Shown one piece after another: positions 36,874 through 48,107 of a stretch of 64,000 nucleotides of DNA. The translations under genes and the position numbers were made by a program. The notes below the pieces were generated by a model, which saw nothing but the letters and a program-made list of their open reading frames with translations, had not been told where the DNA came from and searched no databases. Each line of letters begins with the position of its first letter. The first letter of the stretch is position 1. Source of the stretch: Aralia elata. Taxonomy: Eukaryota; Streptophyta; Magnoliopsida; Apiales; Araliaceae. The stretch is from assembly GCA_034770075.1 (NCBI GenBank), contig JAVJAP010000044.1, positions 62,001 to 126,000 of the forward strand, in the 5' to 3' direction.

Positions 36874-37073
36874 TGCGTTTGGATTGGTGAAATAGGAGGG
36901 AGAATGGAATGACTCATTCATATGGAATGAAAAAAATATTGTTGGTTGCGATTGGAATGAAAAAAATTGTGTTTGGTTCCTTGAGGGAGGGAGATCATAT
37001 GGAATAACTCATTCCAACTAAAATAGAATGAATCATTCTACTCTTCATTTCATTCCTTCAATCCAAACGTAGC
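36874..37073. mobile_element. MITE with CGTTTGGATTG terminal inverted repeats
   Basis: The left end reads GCGTTTGGATTG and the right end CAATCCAAACGTAGC, inverted with respect to each other, about 200 bp apart. The inside is rich in GGAATGA/TCATTCC words, so the element can fold on itself. No coding capacity. The superfamily cannot be settled without the target duplication, which is unclear. Confidence 0.65.
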
Positions 37074-37081
37074 ATATTATT

Positions 37082-38503
37082 GTACAATAATCAATTTCCG
37101 CCAATTGTTGCTGAATATATGGATGGAAAGGATAGAGTTGAAAATCAACCTATTGGTTTGAAATTTGGTTCAACATTGACTCAAATTTTTTTTAAAGAGA
37201 TTCGAATTCGATATTTAAACGAGTCGAATTTGAATCTATTTTAATACTTGAACTTTTATACAAGTTGAATACGAATAACCTACCATTTGCTTCTATAGAG
37301 AATCAAATTTTCCTTACCTTACCGATCTTTGCATGATATAAATTCAATGATCTATATTTATTTATAGTTAGTATCGAGTATACTCGTTATAAAAATTAAA
37401 ATTATATATATAGTACCACTAATTACATTATTTAATCCTTACGCTTCAAAACAAAAGTTCAATATTAATTTTTTAGAATTAATTTAAAATATTTTTTTAA
37501 GTTAAAAATTGATATAAATTTTTTTAATTTTAAATTATACAATTAAGAAAACTGTAAACTATCTGAATAGTGGTACTAATTTTAAAATTTATTATTTTTA
37601 AAGGTTTAATAAATTAATTAAAGTTTGAATTAAAATATCTTAAATTAACTTTGAAAAAATAAAATTTAATCCTATATTTTAAAACCATAAGAGTTAATTT
37701 ACTTTTCTAATAATGATTATATACCTTGATTTTGGAATAGAACTCTAATGTCAATTTGAACTCAAAATCGAAGAGATATCATATTTAAATGATTTCCTCA
37801 AATGAAATCATATTTCTTCCATTCAAGTTGTTAAGTGATACACTGCTGCTGTATTAGATTGAAGAAAATTTGTTTTGAAGTTGATGTAATGTAGCAATTA
37901 GTATGTAATCAGTAATCTTGTAGTTTTAAAAGTAATAATGTAGTATATAATTTTATGAATCTTATGTAATTTTTGAATTATGAAAACATAGTTAATTAAG
38001 TTAATTTTTTTTTAAAATTATCATAATATTAATAATATTAATGGTTTTGATTCGCATATGTTTCAAATACTCGCGAGTAGTTTGATTTAAAAACGAGTCG
38101 AGTCGAACAGAACGAGTCAAATTCGAATATGAGTAAAAATTACAAAATTATATTCAAACTCGAGTATAAATTTGAATACTTTTAAAAAAATTCAAATAAA
38201 ATCTAAATAAAATACTATTCGAGTAAAGTATATACTGTTCGAGTAGGGTAATAAGAGAGCAAAAAGAGTCCAAATCAGATATATATAGAGAGAGAAGAAT
38301 ATATACAAACAGAATAAGAGAGAGAAAGGAGAGAATTGGCAAGCTCTCATAAGTTATGTAGGTTGTAGTAATATTTATCCCGAAGCTCCAAGCCAGATCC
38401 GCTCCTGGTTTCAATTGTAGTCAAGGAGCATAGTTTTGCGAAAATTAAGGGATAGTACAATAATCAATTTCAGCCAATTGTTGCTGAATATATGGATGGA
38501 AAG
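37082..38503. repeat. Segment bounded by direct repeats of about 50-75 bp
   Basis: The sequence starting GTACAATAATCAATTTC and ending ATATATGGATGGAAAG occurs at 37082-37130 and again at 38455-38503. The similarity extends left of both copies (about 36850-36870 and 38428-38450), and the MITE above sits inside the left copy. The 1.3 kb between them is AT-rich and contains CGAGTCGAA-type words but no supported gene. It could be a small unclassified element or a duplication. Confidence 0.55.
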
Positions 38504-41327
38504 AAATCACTCAAAAAAAGGAAAACGTGCAACACTCGAATTGAATCACAATTTTCATGTCCAAAAATGGCGTGGACCAAAAAAAATAATGTTAATTTAT
38601 TAATTTTGTGGACATAAGAATCTTGATTGGTTACGAGAATTAAAATTGTTGGATCTAAATTACACCTACAATTATTATATATATTAGTGTCCGGTGATAA
38701 AAGTTTTGCGCATATAAATTATGTAAATAAAATTAAAATTATATAAAATTTAGAGAATTAAATAAAAAATAAAAAAATTAAATTACAAATAATAAAATAA
38801 TAATATACTAAAAATTATAAATAAAAAAAATTAAAACGTGACAAAATAACATCAAAACCCTCGTAGGCGCTTTATCATACAAAAACCTCATACGTCTTTG
38901 TGACAAACGAGTGGTAGAGAAAAATAGAAAGAAAGCAAGAAAGAAAAAAGAACAATGTAACAGGAAGTAAATCAATACTACTTGAGCATTAGTTGGGTTG
39001 TCACGTCCAAGTATATTAGATTGTCGGAAGCCCATAGATAGGTAGATAGATAGATATAGAGAGAGAGAAATATACGTGGGCATATCGATATTCTCTCTAT
39101 TCTATAATAATAATTTTTTTTACTTGAGCATTAGTTGGGTTGTCACGTCCAAGTATATTAGGTTGTCGGAAGCCCATAGATAGGTAGATAGATAGATATA
39201 GAGAGAGAAATATACGTGGGCATATCGATATTCTCTCTATTCTATAATAATAATTTTTTTTAAAAAAAAAATATTTTAATTTATTTATCATTTATAATTT
39301 TTTAGCAAAATACATTATTAATTTTTCTGTATTATATCTAAATTTTCTCATTATTTTAATTTTTTTTATATAAGTAATTTTTAACTTCTCATAAAAGGAT
39401 AATAATAAAATTTTACATAAATTTTAATTATTAAATAATATTATTAAATAACTTTTTTAATTTATGTATATTAAGTTAAAAAAAATTATTATTATGAAAC
39501 GAAAAGAATATTGTATTATATATCAATACTATACAAAGAATTGACCCGTCTGCTAATCGTCACGTGCTTTCACGACCTTCTCCTGTCTCCAACAGCTTCC
39601 AGCTGCTTCGTTTCTCCATTTTTTTTCTTTTTTATATTTTATAAAAGAAAAGGTTGCTTATTTCATATGCCATCAATTCTTGAACCACCTTGCCTGACTT
39701 ATTTAATATATGCCCCAAGACTGACCATGAGTCCATAATGAACAAGGAAGCATCAAAATCATGCAACAGAATTTTTTTTTTTTTTGATACTATTAATAAT
39801 ACATTTTACAGTTGGCCATTTGCATACAATAGATTATGAAACCAAAGCCTAAGCTAAATTTAATTTGCATATTATATGATAGTACATATGTATTCTATTT
39901 ATTTTTTTATAAACAGCTAACTTTTCTTTTGTCGATGTACATCTTTACTTAATCTAGGATAAATATAAAACTATCTCCACCGGGGATAACCAATGGAGTA
40001 CAAGTGTAGTATAATCTCAACCCACCTAGAACGTACGGATGTATTGACTGGACTAACAAATATGTTATATTATTTTATTATTCCAAAATTTAATCTATTA
40101 AATTGAAACTTTATCATATTTATTTACCTATAAATATTTTTAATTTTTCTAATATGAGATTCATGTAAAAATTCAATGTTTAAGTTTAATCTGTTTTCTA
40201 CGTTATTGTATTTATTTTGTTTCAAAACTACATATTGTTACAAGATTGAATATTCAATTTACATATTATTGTTTTAGTATTCAATCTCCGAATGTAATTC
40301 TAATCAATGAAATGTATAGAAATTTATAATATTGCCCTCTATGTATAATTACCTATTATAGTTTTAGTATTCAATTTAAATATAAAACCTTGTTTTAACT
40401 AAATGAAAAAAAAAACATGTAGTGTGTCGCTTTAAATAAGTTATCTACACAATAGTACCAACGACATGGTTTAATTAATAATGACAAATATGTGTATTTG
40501 ATTTTATTAGTACCAGTCACATGTCACACACACAATTGTGTGTTAATTTTAAAAGGTAGAAACATGATTTGATGGGTGAGAAAAAGTAGGAGGTTATGGC
40601 TAAGGGGAGTAGAAGAGAAAAAATAGAAACACAAAAATTAAGATAAAAAAGTTTTAAAAAAAATAATAAATAAATAAATAAAGAGACACCAATAGCCTAA
40701 AAAATAGCTGTCAATATTTCTCTTCCTTTATAATATTGATATAAACATATTTAACCACTCACTAATTCAAATTAAATCATTTTGCATAATATTGCAGATA
40801 GCTTATGTAGAAGGAAAGACTAAATATTACATCCCTTGCCTAAAAAATTTTGTGTTTCGGTTTCTGCTGGATCTTCATTGATGAAAACCAGAAAGTGGAT
40901 TTGGCGTTCATATTTTGTCCTTCTGCGAGGGTACGGAATCTGGCGTTTGCTTAAAAATTCATACCGACATGTGTATATGTCTCTTATTATAGCTTCTTTC
41001 TTCTTTGCTCTTATAAATTTATTTATATTATTATTTTATTTTTTTATATTAATATTTTTTATATTTTTTTATTTAATTTTTCAAATTTTATAAAATTCAA
41101 ATCTTACCCCATATAATTTATACACGCACCGCGTGTATGCAGATGTGTATTAGATTCTATTTTTACTATTAATACCTAATATTATTAATTATTAATATTA
41201 ATATTACAAAATATTAATATTAGTATTAATAATATTACAAAATATTATTATTAATATGAAGTTGTCCTAGCCGCTACAACTTGTAGTGACATGTTTTTTT
41301 TTTTTTTTTGGGTTGTTGGAATAGTTC
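38504..41327. other. AT-rich intergenic region upstream of the terpene synthase
   Basis: No gene is supported. It contains simple sequence (GATA/GA runs near 39040 and 39185), a tandem duplication (38979-39260), an AT-rich block with repeated ATTAATATT words at about 41160-41260, and a T-run at about 41294-41310. Short open frames here have no recognisable similarity. Confidence 0.6.
38979..39260. repeat. Tandem duplication, two units of about 140 bp
   Basis: The unit beginning TACTTGAGCATTAGTTGGG and ending TAATAATTTTTTT occurs at 38979-39120 and 39121-39260. The copies differ by one substitution and a two-base length change in the GA run, so the duplication is recent. Confidence 0.9.
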
Positions 41328-41378
41328 CATGGCAACCGGTTGCCATGCATGGATGCATACCCCATGTATATATATAAG
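41328..41378 (+). promoter_or_regulatory. Core promoter of the terpene synthase: palindrome, RY motif and TATA box
   Basis: A 20-bp perfect palindrome, CATGGCAACCGGTTGCCATG, lies at 41328-41347. It overlaps an RY-type CATGCATG at 41344-41351, the class of site bound by plant B3 factors. A TATA box (TATATATATAAGG) follows at 41367-41379, about 85 bp before the start codon. The spacing fits a normal plant core promoter. The AACCGGTT core resembles MYB-type sites; which factor binds is inference. Confidence 0.6.
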
Positions 41379-41461
41379 GAACAACTTAATACAACGTTAT
41401 CGTAAAGTGAATGAACAAGAAACTATTTTAAGTAGCTTTGAAGGGCATAACTTTAAATCCA

Positions 41462-42666
41462 ATGGCTCTTTGCATTTTTTCTTCAATCCATCTTTCCAAG
41501 GTGCTGCCTATCGCTGGCAGCAGATCCTCAAAAACAGCCAAGCGTATAGTTTTTGCTGGATCTAGTGATCCAACCATAACTAATCCAACCATAACTAGGC
41601 GAGTTGCAAAATATCATCCTCCCATTTGGAAATATGATTACATCCAGTCACTTACAAGCAACCATGGGGTAATACTAATATTTCAGTACCTTTAGCGATT
41701 GCACGATTAATTGTATAATATTACTCTTACATGGTTGTATATACAGAACAGTGATTCATAATTAATATTTGTTATTACATTATTTGAATAAATCCATCTT
41801 TGACCGTTTGTAAATAACAGATTTAAGTTTTTTAACCGTCTATAGCGGATAACACTTTTCCTTTTTGTTTTTATTTTTTCAATCTGACAGTCCATTTTCC
41901 CTAATAAAAGCTAGTATCATAGTAATATTTGTTATGAATTATTCTCTGTACGATATATAGAAAAATTCATATACAAATTTTAATCTTACCATGCAGGGAG
42001 ATACAAACATGAGAAGAGCTGATAGACTGAAAGAAGACGTGATGATGATGCTTGAAAGAGTGGAGGACCCACTAGATAAAATGGAGTTGATTGAAATATG
42101 TCAAAGATCAGGCATATCTCATCACTTTGAAGTTGAGATAAAGAAAATACTGGAATGCATTTATAGTGATAATTATACAAGTGCTATGCCTAAGAAAAAG
42201 GATTTATATGCTACTGCTCTTGAATTTAGAATCTTAAGACAACACGGGTTTCATGTTACACATGGTAACACTTTCTACTTAAACTTGTGACCTTTTCATA
42301 TAACAAGTTTGCAGATTCCATTAAACTTGTGACTTAATTTTTCATATAACAAGTTTGCAAACTAGATTTAACATGAGTCCCGCTATAATTTCTGACAAAA
42401 TATTTCGACTTGTCTAATACATACGCAATGGGAGAGCGGGATTGTTGGTTCATGCTTTTACCCACTTACGATACACTTTTTAAGGGTTAAAGTTACCCAC
42501 TTATTATCTAGTACAATCACTTCTCAACTGGACTAAAAAATTGTCCGTAATTTACTAGGTTTTCAATTGTCATAGTGTCATTCTTCTTTGAGCTTGTCTT
42601 GCATGAGATTCTATATTCTTCATGTACACGTGAACCCTCACACATAAGGGGAGAGTGTTAGAGTGT

Positions 42667-42725
<59 letters not shown>

Positions 42726-43809
42726 ATCCTACATCGAATATCTTGAACTAGTATGTTTAGTATATAACCAACTCTTTTCGGTGCTAATTGATTTTGAGTT
42801 TTAAAACTTTTGATGTCTTTATATGCACTTGGGCCCATTTTGTAATCTAACATTCTGGATGTGTTAAATTTAGGTTACTACTTACTGTATATGAGACATA
42901 ACCACCAAATATTTGACGATATTTTTTGTTTTGCTTTGTTTATATTTGCGTGTTTTTTTATAGACGTTTTCAACGATTTCAAGGATGAGTCCGGTAATTT
43001 TAAGGCACATCTTTGCGACGATACTAAGGGCATGCTGTATTTAAACGAAGCTTCATATCTTTCATTTTCGGGCGAGAGTGTACTTGATGAGGCCAGAGAT
43101 TTCACAGCCAAACATCTCAAACAAATAAACCGTCGGATTAAGAACATAAATGAGAATGATGATACTTTGCTACTTGTCGGTCACGCGTTGGAGCTTCCTT
43201 TGCATTGGAGGATGCTAAGAATGGAAGCAAGATGGTTCATAGACGTGTATGAAAGAAGGCATGATATGGATTCAACTTTGCTTGAGCTTGCTAAATTAGA
43301 TTTTAACATGGTCCAAGCAGTACACCAAGAAGATCTAAAGCTTATGTCAACGGGAGTTATCAATTCTTCTTTATAATTAGGAACCCATGAGCTATCCATT
43401 CTTCTAAGGAGCCCATGTTTTATTTTCTTTGGCTAAGTTGGAAACATTTCCCTACATGTTAATATGTGGTGTCAATTGCCCCCTCATGTTACAAATGACT
43501 CGTTATGTAATGATGTATTAACGCTAGGGGCACTTTGATGAAACAACTTAAGAAGGGTGGACAGTTTTATAATTCAACCTTTGCCAGAGTATATAAATTA
43601 AATCTCACATCGAATATCTTGAAAAAATGTGTAAAGTATATAATGACCGCAATCAAGTTCTTTAATTGTCAATTCATTTTGACATAAAGATCGTTTGATT
43701 TCTTTTTATGCTATAGCAACGGTTTTTTCCGCCGCTATAGCCTATAGCGACGGAAAAAACCGTCGCTATAGCCGGTTCGCGAACGAAACGGTTCATTAAA
43801 GAGACTCTC

Positions 43810-43870
<61 letters not shown>

Positions 43871-46800
43871 AAGCTTTTTGTGCTTCTCTTATGCCTATTT
43901 CTAGGAATGCAAATTTTGTGCAAGTCTCAATGGTGCAAGTCCCATATTCATTGAAAGGGGAAATGTAGTATATAAGCTGTGTAGATCCCATATCGAATAC
44001 CTTCATTATGCCTCGGGCCAACTCGTCTCATTGCAAATTATTTTCGAATTAGAGAGTTTGATGCCTTTAATTAATTATAGATTTAGGCCTATTTTTGTGT
44101 GAGTATCTCATATTCATCCGGAGGGAAAATGTTAAGTGTATAAGTTGTGTAGATCCTATATCGAATACATTGTAACAAACATTTTACATAATTAAGCAGC
44201 TAATTTTTTTTTGTTAAGTTACTCACACACTCATGAATGAAAAAATCAAACCCTTAACCTCATGGAAATCATAAGACAAGAGGTACCACTGGGCCAAGAA
44301 CCATACGACATTAAGCAGCTGGCGAGAATCTTTTTTTTTCTTTTACATAATTAAGCAATTAATTTAGTTGGCTAGAATCCTATTTTTTCTTGGTTTTTTG
44401 TGTAGGTGGTGGAAGAGTACAGGTTTGGGAGAAAAGTTGAGCTTTGCTAGAGACAGATTGATGGAAAACTTTTTTTGGACCATTGGAGTGAATTTCAAGC
44501 CTGAGTTTCAATCTTGTAGAAGGATTATCACAAAGCTCAATTGCCTAATAACAACAATCGATGATGTCTACGATGTTTATGGTACCTTACAAGAACTTGA
44601 ACTCTTTACCGACGCCATTGAGAGGTATGTGAGAGGGTTGGAAGAATATTCATTTACTGTTGATAATGTCAGAAATATTTATATTTTAATATTTTATAAT
44701 TTATTGATATCTAAAATATTTTATTTGTAATTTTTATTTTTCGAATAGTTTACTAGATTTATTTATTTAGGAGTTAAAAAATTTCTTAATTTTGAGCCCA
44801 TTTTTGTTTGGGCTTATTTTCATTTCAGTTTATCTTTTAGGATTTAGTTCGTATAAACGTTCTTTTTATGATTATAATTTAAGGATGACTTAATTCGATT
44901 ATTAAATTTTATTGAGAATTATTTTCTCTCTTCTTGGATTCATGAACCCTTGAAGATTCAAGGAACTTTAGTGGATTCGAAGTTTATCTCTAGGTTAATT
45001 TAGAACAAAAAGCATGTATCTTTGTTTTCGTTAATCTAGAACAAAAATAATACTCCCTTTGTCTCAAATTAATTGCTCAATTTTGACTTTTTTAAGTCAA
45101 ATTGACTATTTTTAGAATTAATAATTAAGCATATATAAATATATTTATAAAATTATAAAAATTGGGGTTAGTAATAAATTGTATATACTTTCTTTTGAGT
45201 ATAATCTCTTCACCTATATTTTAGAAAAAATAGTAAAAAGATTAATTTTAAAAATGGTCAATTTGACTTTAAAAAGTCAAAATTGAGCAATTAATTTGGG
45301 ACGGAGGGAGTATATCTTTGTTGTGGTTTCAGATGGGAAATCAATGGCATCGAAAAACTTCCAGACTACATGAAAATATGTTTTCTAGCACTCTATAACT
45401 CGATCAATGAAATGGCCTACGAGACACTTAAGGAGCAAAATTTCTGCACTATTTCTTACCTAAAAAATGCGGTACACTTTCTTTCCTCGATCATTTTTTT
45501 TTCTTCCTTTTTTGCGATTCTATTTCGGTTTACTATTTTCTTACCTAAAAAATGCGGTACACTTTATTATTTTTTTCTGATTTCTTTTTAATGGAATTTT
45601 GGAAATTTATATGCAGTGGGCAAATTTATGCAAGATTTACTTGCAAGAAGCAAAATGGTACTACAGCGGATATACACCCACTCTCGAGGAATATATGAAA
45701 ACTGCATGGATTTCAGTTGGGGGACCTTTAACACTTGTGCATGCATACTTTTCTGTTGTGAATCCAATAAGGAAGGATGCTTTGGAATGCTTAGAAAAAT
45801 ATACTCACGTAATTAAATGGTCAGCACTGATAGTGAGACTTTCAAATGACTTGGGGACATCACAGGTGCGCTACAGTATCACTCCTAATGCATCGTTTCT
45901 TATAGTACTCCTCTTGCAAGAAAATACTCTAGTGGCTCCATAATATAAGGTCATTATTAATTTTTTGAAATTAATATGGAGCAAATTAGTTATAGCATGC
46001 ATGTTAAGTTATCACAATTTGTTTATCTTCCTTAAGGAATTAATAAGTCACGTGGTATATGCAGACTCAAAATGAAATGACAATATAGTCTTTTACGGTA
46101 TACATAATTTGAATCGACTCCAAATTTTTATGATTTTTTTTTCTTCATTAAACATTAATAACATGCCTATAATTATTTGTGCTTTCATGATATTTAGGAG
46201 TGAAGTTAACCAAAATACTCTCAATCTGATCAATTATTAATTACATGCCGGTATCTGGAAGGTTTTATTTATAGAAAGACTAAAACGAAAAATTGTACTA
46301 TCATTTTATCACTTTGTAGAGATAGAATACTTAATTTTACAATATAGCAAATCACTACCTCATGGTACAATTAGTAGCGCAAAATTATACTTTTTGGAAT
46401 ACTTTGCACAAATTACTATACGTTAAAAGGTACGATTTTGCACCAATAATATTTTGAGGGAGAAATTTGCTAACCGGAGAGGAAAATATCACGAAGGTAC
46501 AAACAAAAGTTTGAGTTTTGCATTTTAGTCTAGTTGACATTTAGGGATAATAAGGTTCAATCTGTTAAAATTGAAATATGCAGATTTAAGTTCTAAATTG
46601 AAAACTAAAATATTTAAAGTGTATTTTTAGTCATATATCGGTGGATTTTACAAAAATTCCTTTTCCATTTCAATGACTCAGGATGAGTTAAAAAGAGGTG
46701 ACAACCCAAAATCAATCCAATGCTACATGCACGAAACTGGTGCATCCAACGAAGAAGCCCAGAACCACGTGAGGTATTTGATTGAGGAGGCTTGGAAGAA

Positions 46801-46978
46801 TATGAATGAAGTTCGAGTTGCAGATTCTCCGTTCGATCAAGTTTTCATCGATACAGCAATGAACCTTGGTAGAATGGCACAATACATATATCAGCACGGA
46901 GATGGCCATGGTATTGAACACGCTGACACAAAAGATCGTGTTATGCTTTTACTTATTAATCCAGTTCCTCTTACTTAA
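41462..46978 (+). CDS. Terpene synthase, TPS-b type (probable plastid monoterpene synthase), seven exons
   Basis: Exons inferred from splice sites and protein continuity: 41462-41668, 41997-42264, 42964-43351, 44406-44624, 45333-45471, 45617-45865 and 46682-46978. They join to 588 residues. Exon sizes 219, 139 and 249 bp for exons 4-6 match the conserved plant TPS gene structure. Residues 1-45 are Ser/Thr-rich and basic, like a plastid transit peptide. RR(x)8W is at 46-56, RxR (RDR) at 303-305, DDVYD at 340-344 and the second metal-binding motif NDLGTSQDE at 484-492. These motifs indicate Mg-dependent ionisation of a prenyl diphosphate, probably geranyl diphosphate, in plastids; the exact product cannot be read from sequence. 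The exon-3 donor is AC|GG instead of AG|GT; a GT at 43346 would give an in-frame join lacking two residues. No premature stop is seen in the exons. Start: first ATG after the TATA box in frame. Confidence 0.85.
42656..42852 (+). mobile_element. LTR-like fragment in terpene synthase intron 2
   Basis: The fragment begins TGTTAGAGTG after a purine tract (AAGGGGAGAG) and ends ATCTAACA, so its ends are inverted repeats (TGTTAGA/TCTAACA). It contains a long TA run at about 42665-42724. This looks like the PPT and LTR end of a small retrotransposon. Related scraps (words around CATCGAATATCTTGAA) occur in intron 3 near 43600 and 44000-44170. Confidence 0.5.
43709..43868. repeat. Inverted-repeat hairpin and TA microsatellite in intron 3
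   Basis: CTATAGCGACGG and CCGTCGCTATAG flank six A's at 43742-43771, and an imperfect inverted copy lies just before it (43709-43740). Such GCGACGG/CCGTCGC words are typical of subterminal repeats of plant CACTA-like elements. A run of about 28 TA units follows at 43813-43868. Confidence 0.6.
45053..45310. mobile_element. Stowaway-type MITE in terpene synthase intron 4
   Basis: This 258-bp element has terminal inverted repeats CTCCCTTTGTCTCAAATTAA and its GGGACGGAGGGAG counterpart, flanked by TA on both sides (45051-45052 and 45311-45312). It ends 22 bases before exon 5. A second member of exactly the same length is at 53982-54239. Confidence 0.9.
45451..45566 (+). repeat. Duplicated exon-5/intron-5 boundary
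   Basis: The stretch TTCTTACCTAAAAAATGCGG plus TACACTTT, which spans the exon-5 donor at 45471/45472, is repeated at about 45539-45566. The second copy carries an identical potential donor 85 bases downstream. Use of that donor would shift the reading frame. Confidence 0.85.
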
Positions 46979-47447
46979 AAAGTTGCATGTAAAAATAACG
47001 AGGAACTTCATTGTTCTTCATTGATATCTTCATCCGCTAGTATTACTAATTAATGGATGGTTTAATATATTATTTATATAGCTGAAACGGGGGTATCTTG
47101 AAAGCATGGATGTAAAAATAATGAAGAATTTCATTGTTCAGAGTGAAAACCGAACAGTTATGTTTTGCAGTTTTGGATCAACATAAACTTTTTTGATTTG
47201 GTGATATGGAAGCCAATATTTTAATGCTAAAAAAAAAAAATCAATGAATCATTGACACACGCACACACACACAAAGATCACTTGCAACCATAATTACTTG
47301 ATCTGCCACTACTGTTACCAACAATTTTAGTGTCGGTACTAAATCGACTAAAATGCAAAATTCTTCCCAGCGTTTGTGTCGGCGTTATGTTTTGTCTTTG
47401 AATTTGATTAACTATGCCAGAACCCGACTATTTGGCCTGATGTAATT
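46979..47447 (+). other. 3' flank of the terpene synthase
   Basis: No gene is seen. A phrase of about 30 bp (ATGTAAAAATAA...TTCATTGTTC) occurs twice, near 46986-47014 and 47109-47140, so part of the 3' untranslated region appears duplicated. A short CA-rich run follows at about 47258-47272. The copia element interrupts the sequence at 47452. Confidence 0.5.
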
Positions 47448-47452
47448 GTTGC
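47448..47452. repeat. Target-site duplication of the copia element (left copy)
   Basis: GTTGC here and GTTGC at 52703-52707 are identical and flank the copia LTRs. Confidence 0.9.
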
Positions 47453-48064
47453 TGTTGGAATTTGTGGCTCATAACTGAGAAGTTTACGGAAAAGGCCAAG
47501 TGCGGAGCAAAGCGGAGTGGAGCTTCGCGACGCATTGGCCCATTGGAACTGAACAAAGGGTTTGGGGGTGCGGGGGGCGGAGCCCCCCACGGTATGGTAC
47601 AGAGTCACTGTAGGTACGGCGCGGGGCATGCTATTGCACAACATCAGAGTGGCGCGGGGCGTGCTAAAGCTTTTGTGGTGTTCTGCATGGGTAGCGCGGG
47701 GCGCGCCGTTGCTGGGCTTGAAACGGCGCGGAGCGCGCCACAGGCAGGTTTCAGGTTCGGATGGACTAACGCGGGGCGCGCCAGTGGAAGCTAAGGAACG
47801 GCGCGGGGCGCGCCGTTCGGCGAATTCAGTTTTCTATTTGATTTCTGATAGGACATTATGGGTATTTGAGACATAATGTGAAGTAGGGTTGGAATATGAT
47901 TAGTAGCTATAAATACTATCTATTGTAAAGCTCTATGTAACCTAATCAAGAGAATCAATAAAACAACTAACCGCCCGTAGACGTACCCAGATTTTGGGGA
48001 ACCACGTAAATCTCTGTGTTAATTCTATACTATCGTGTGCGTGTGTGTGATCCATCGATTCTAA
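47453..48064 (+). repeat. Copia 5' LTR
   Basis: The LTR begins TGTTGGAATTTGTGG and ends ATCGATTCTAA just before the primer-binding site, about 610 bp. It is nearly identical to 52094-52702; the expected final CA appears damaged here. A TATA box (TATAAATA) is at 47908-47915. Six copies of a GC-rich word (GGCGCGGGGCGCGCC and variants) lie upstream of it at about 47618-47817. Confidence 0.9.
47618..47817 (+). repeat. GCGCGGGGCGCGCC array in copia U3
   Basis: Six copies (near 47619, 47651, 47694, 47726, 47769 and 47800) contain the palindromic core GGCGCGCC or a close variant. They precede the TATA box, so in this family they lie in U3. The same array is found in the 3' LTR at about 52255-52457. 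Confidence 0.85.
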
Positions 48065-48066
48065 AT

Positions 48067-48078
48067 TGGTATCAGAGC
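48067..48078 (+). other. Copia primer-binding site (tRNA-iMet)
   Basis: TGGTATCAGAGC matches the complement of the initiator tRNA-Met 3' end perfectly and lies two bases after the 5' LTR. Confidence 0.95.
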
Positions 48079-48107
48079 TAGGATTTGGATTGAACACGCG
48101 AAGAACG

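Noticed and set aside
40836..41093. 85-codon plus-strand frame upstream of the terpene synthase
   Set aside because: Ends in a run of Phe/Leu/Ile from AT-rich DNA; no similarity to terpene synthase or any family I know.
42656..42852. Calling the intron-2 fragment a solo LTR insertion
   Set aside because: The flanking five bases do not match and PPT-like sequence lies outside one end, so it is reported only as an LTR-like fragment.
43674..44021. 115-codon minus-strand frame containing alternating Tyr-Ile
   Set aside because: Created by the TA microsatellite in intron 3.
47462..47876. Gly/Arg/Ala-rich frames in both copia LTRs
   Set aside because: Products of the GC-rich palindrome array, present in both LTRs; no start context or known domain.
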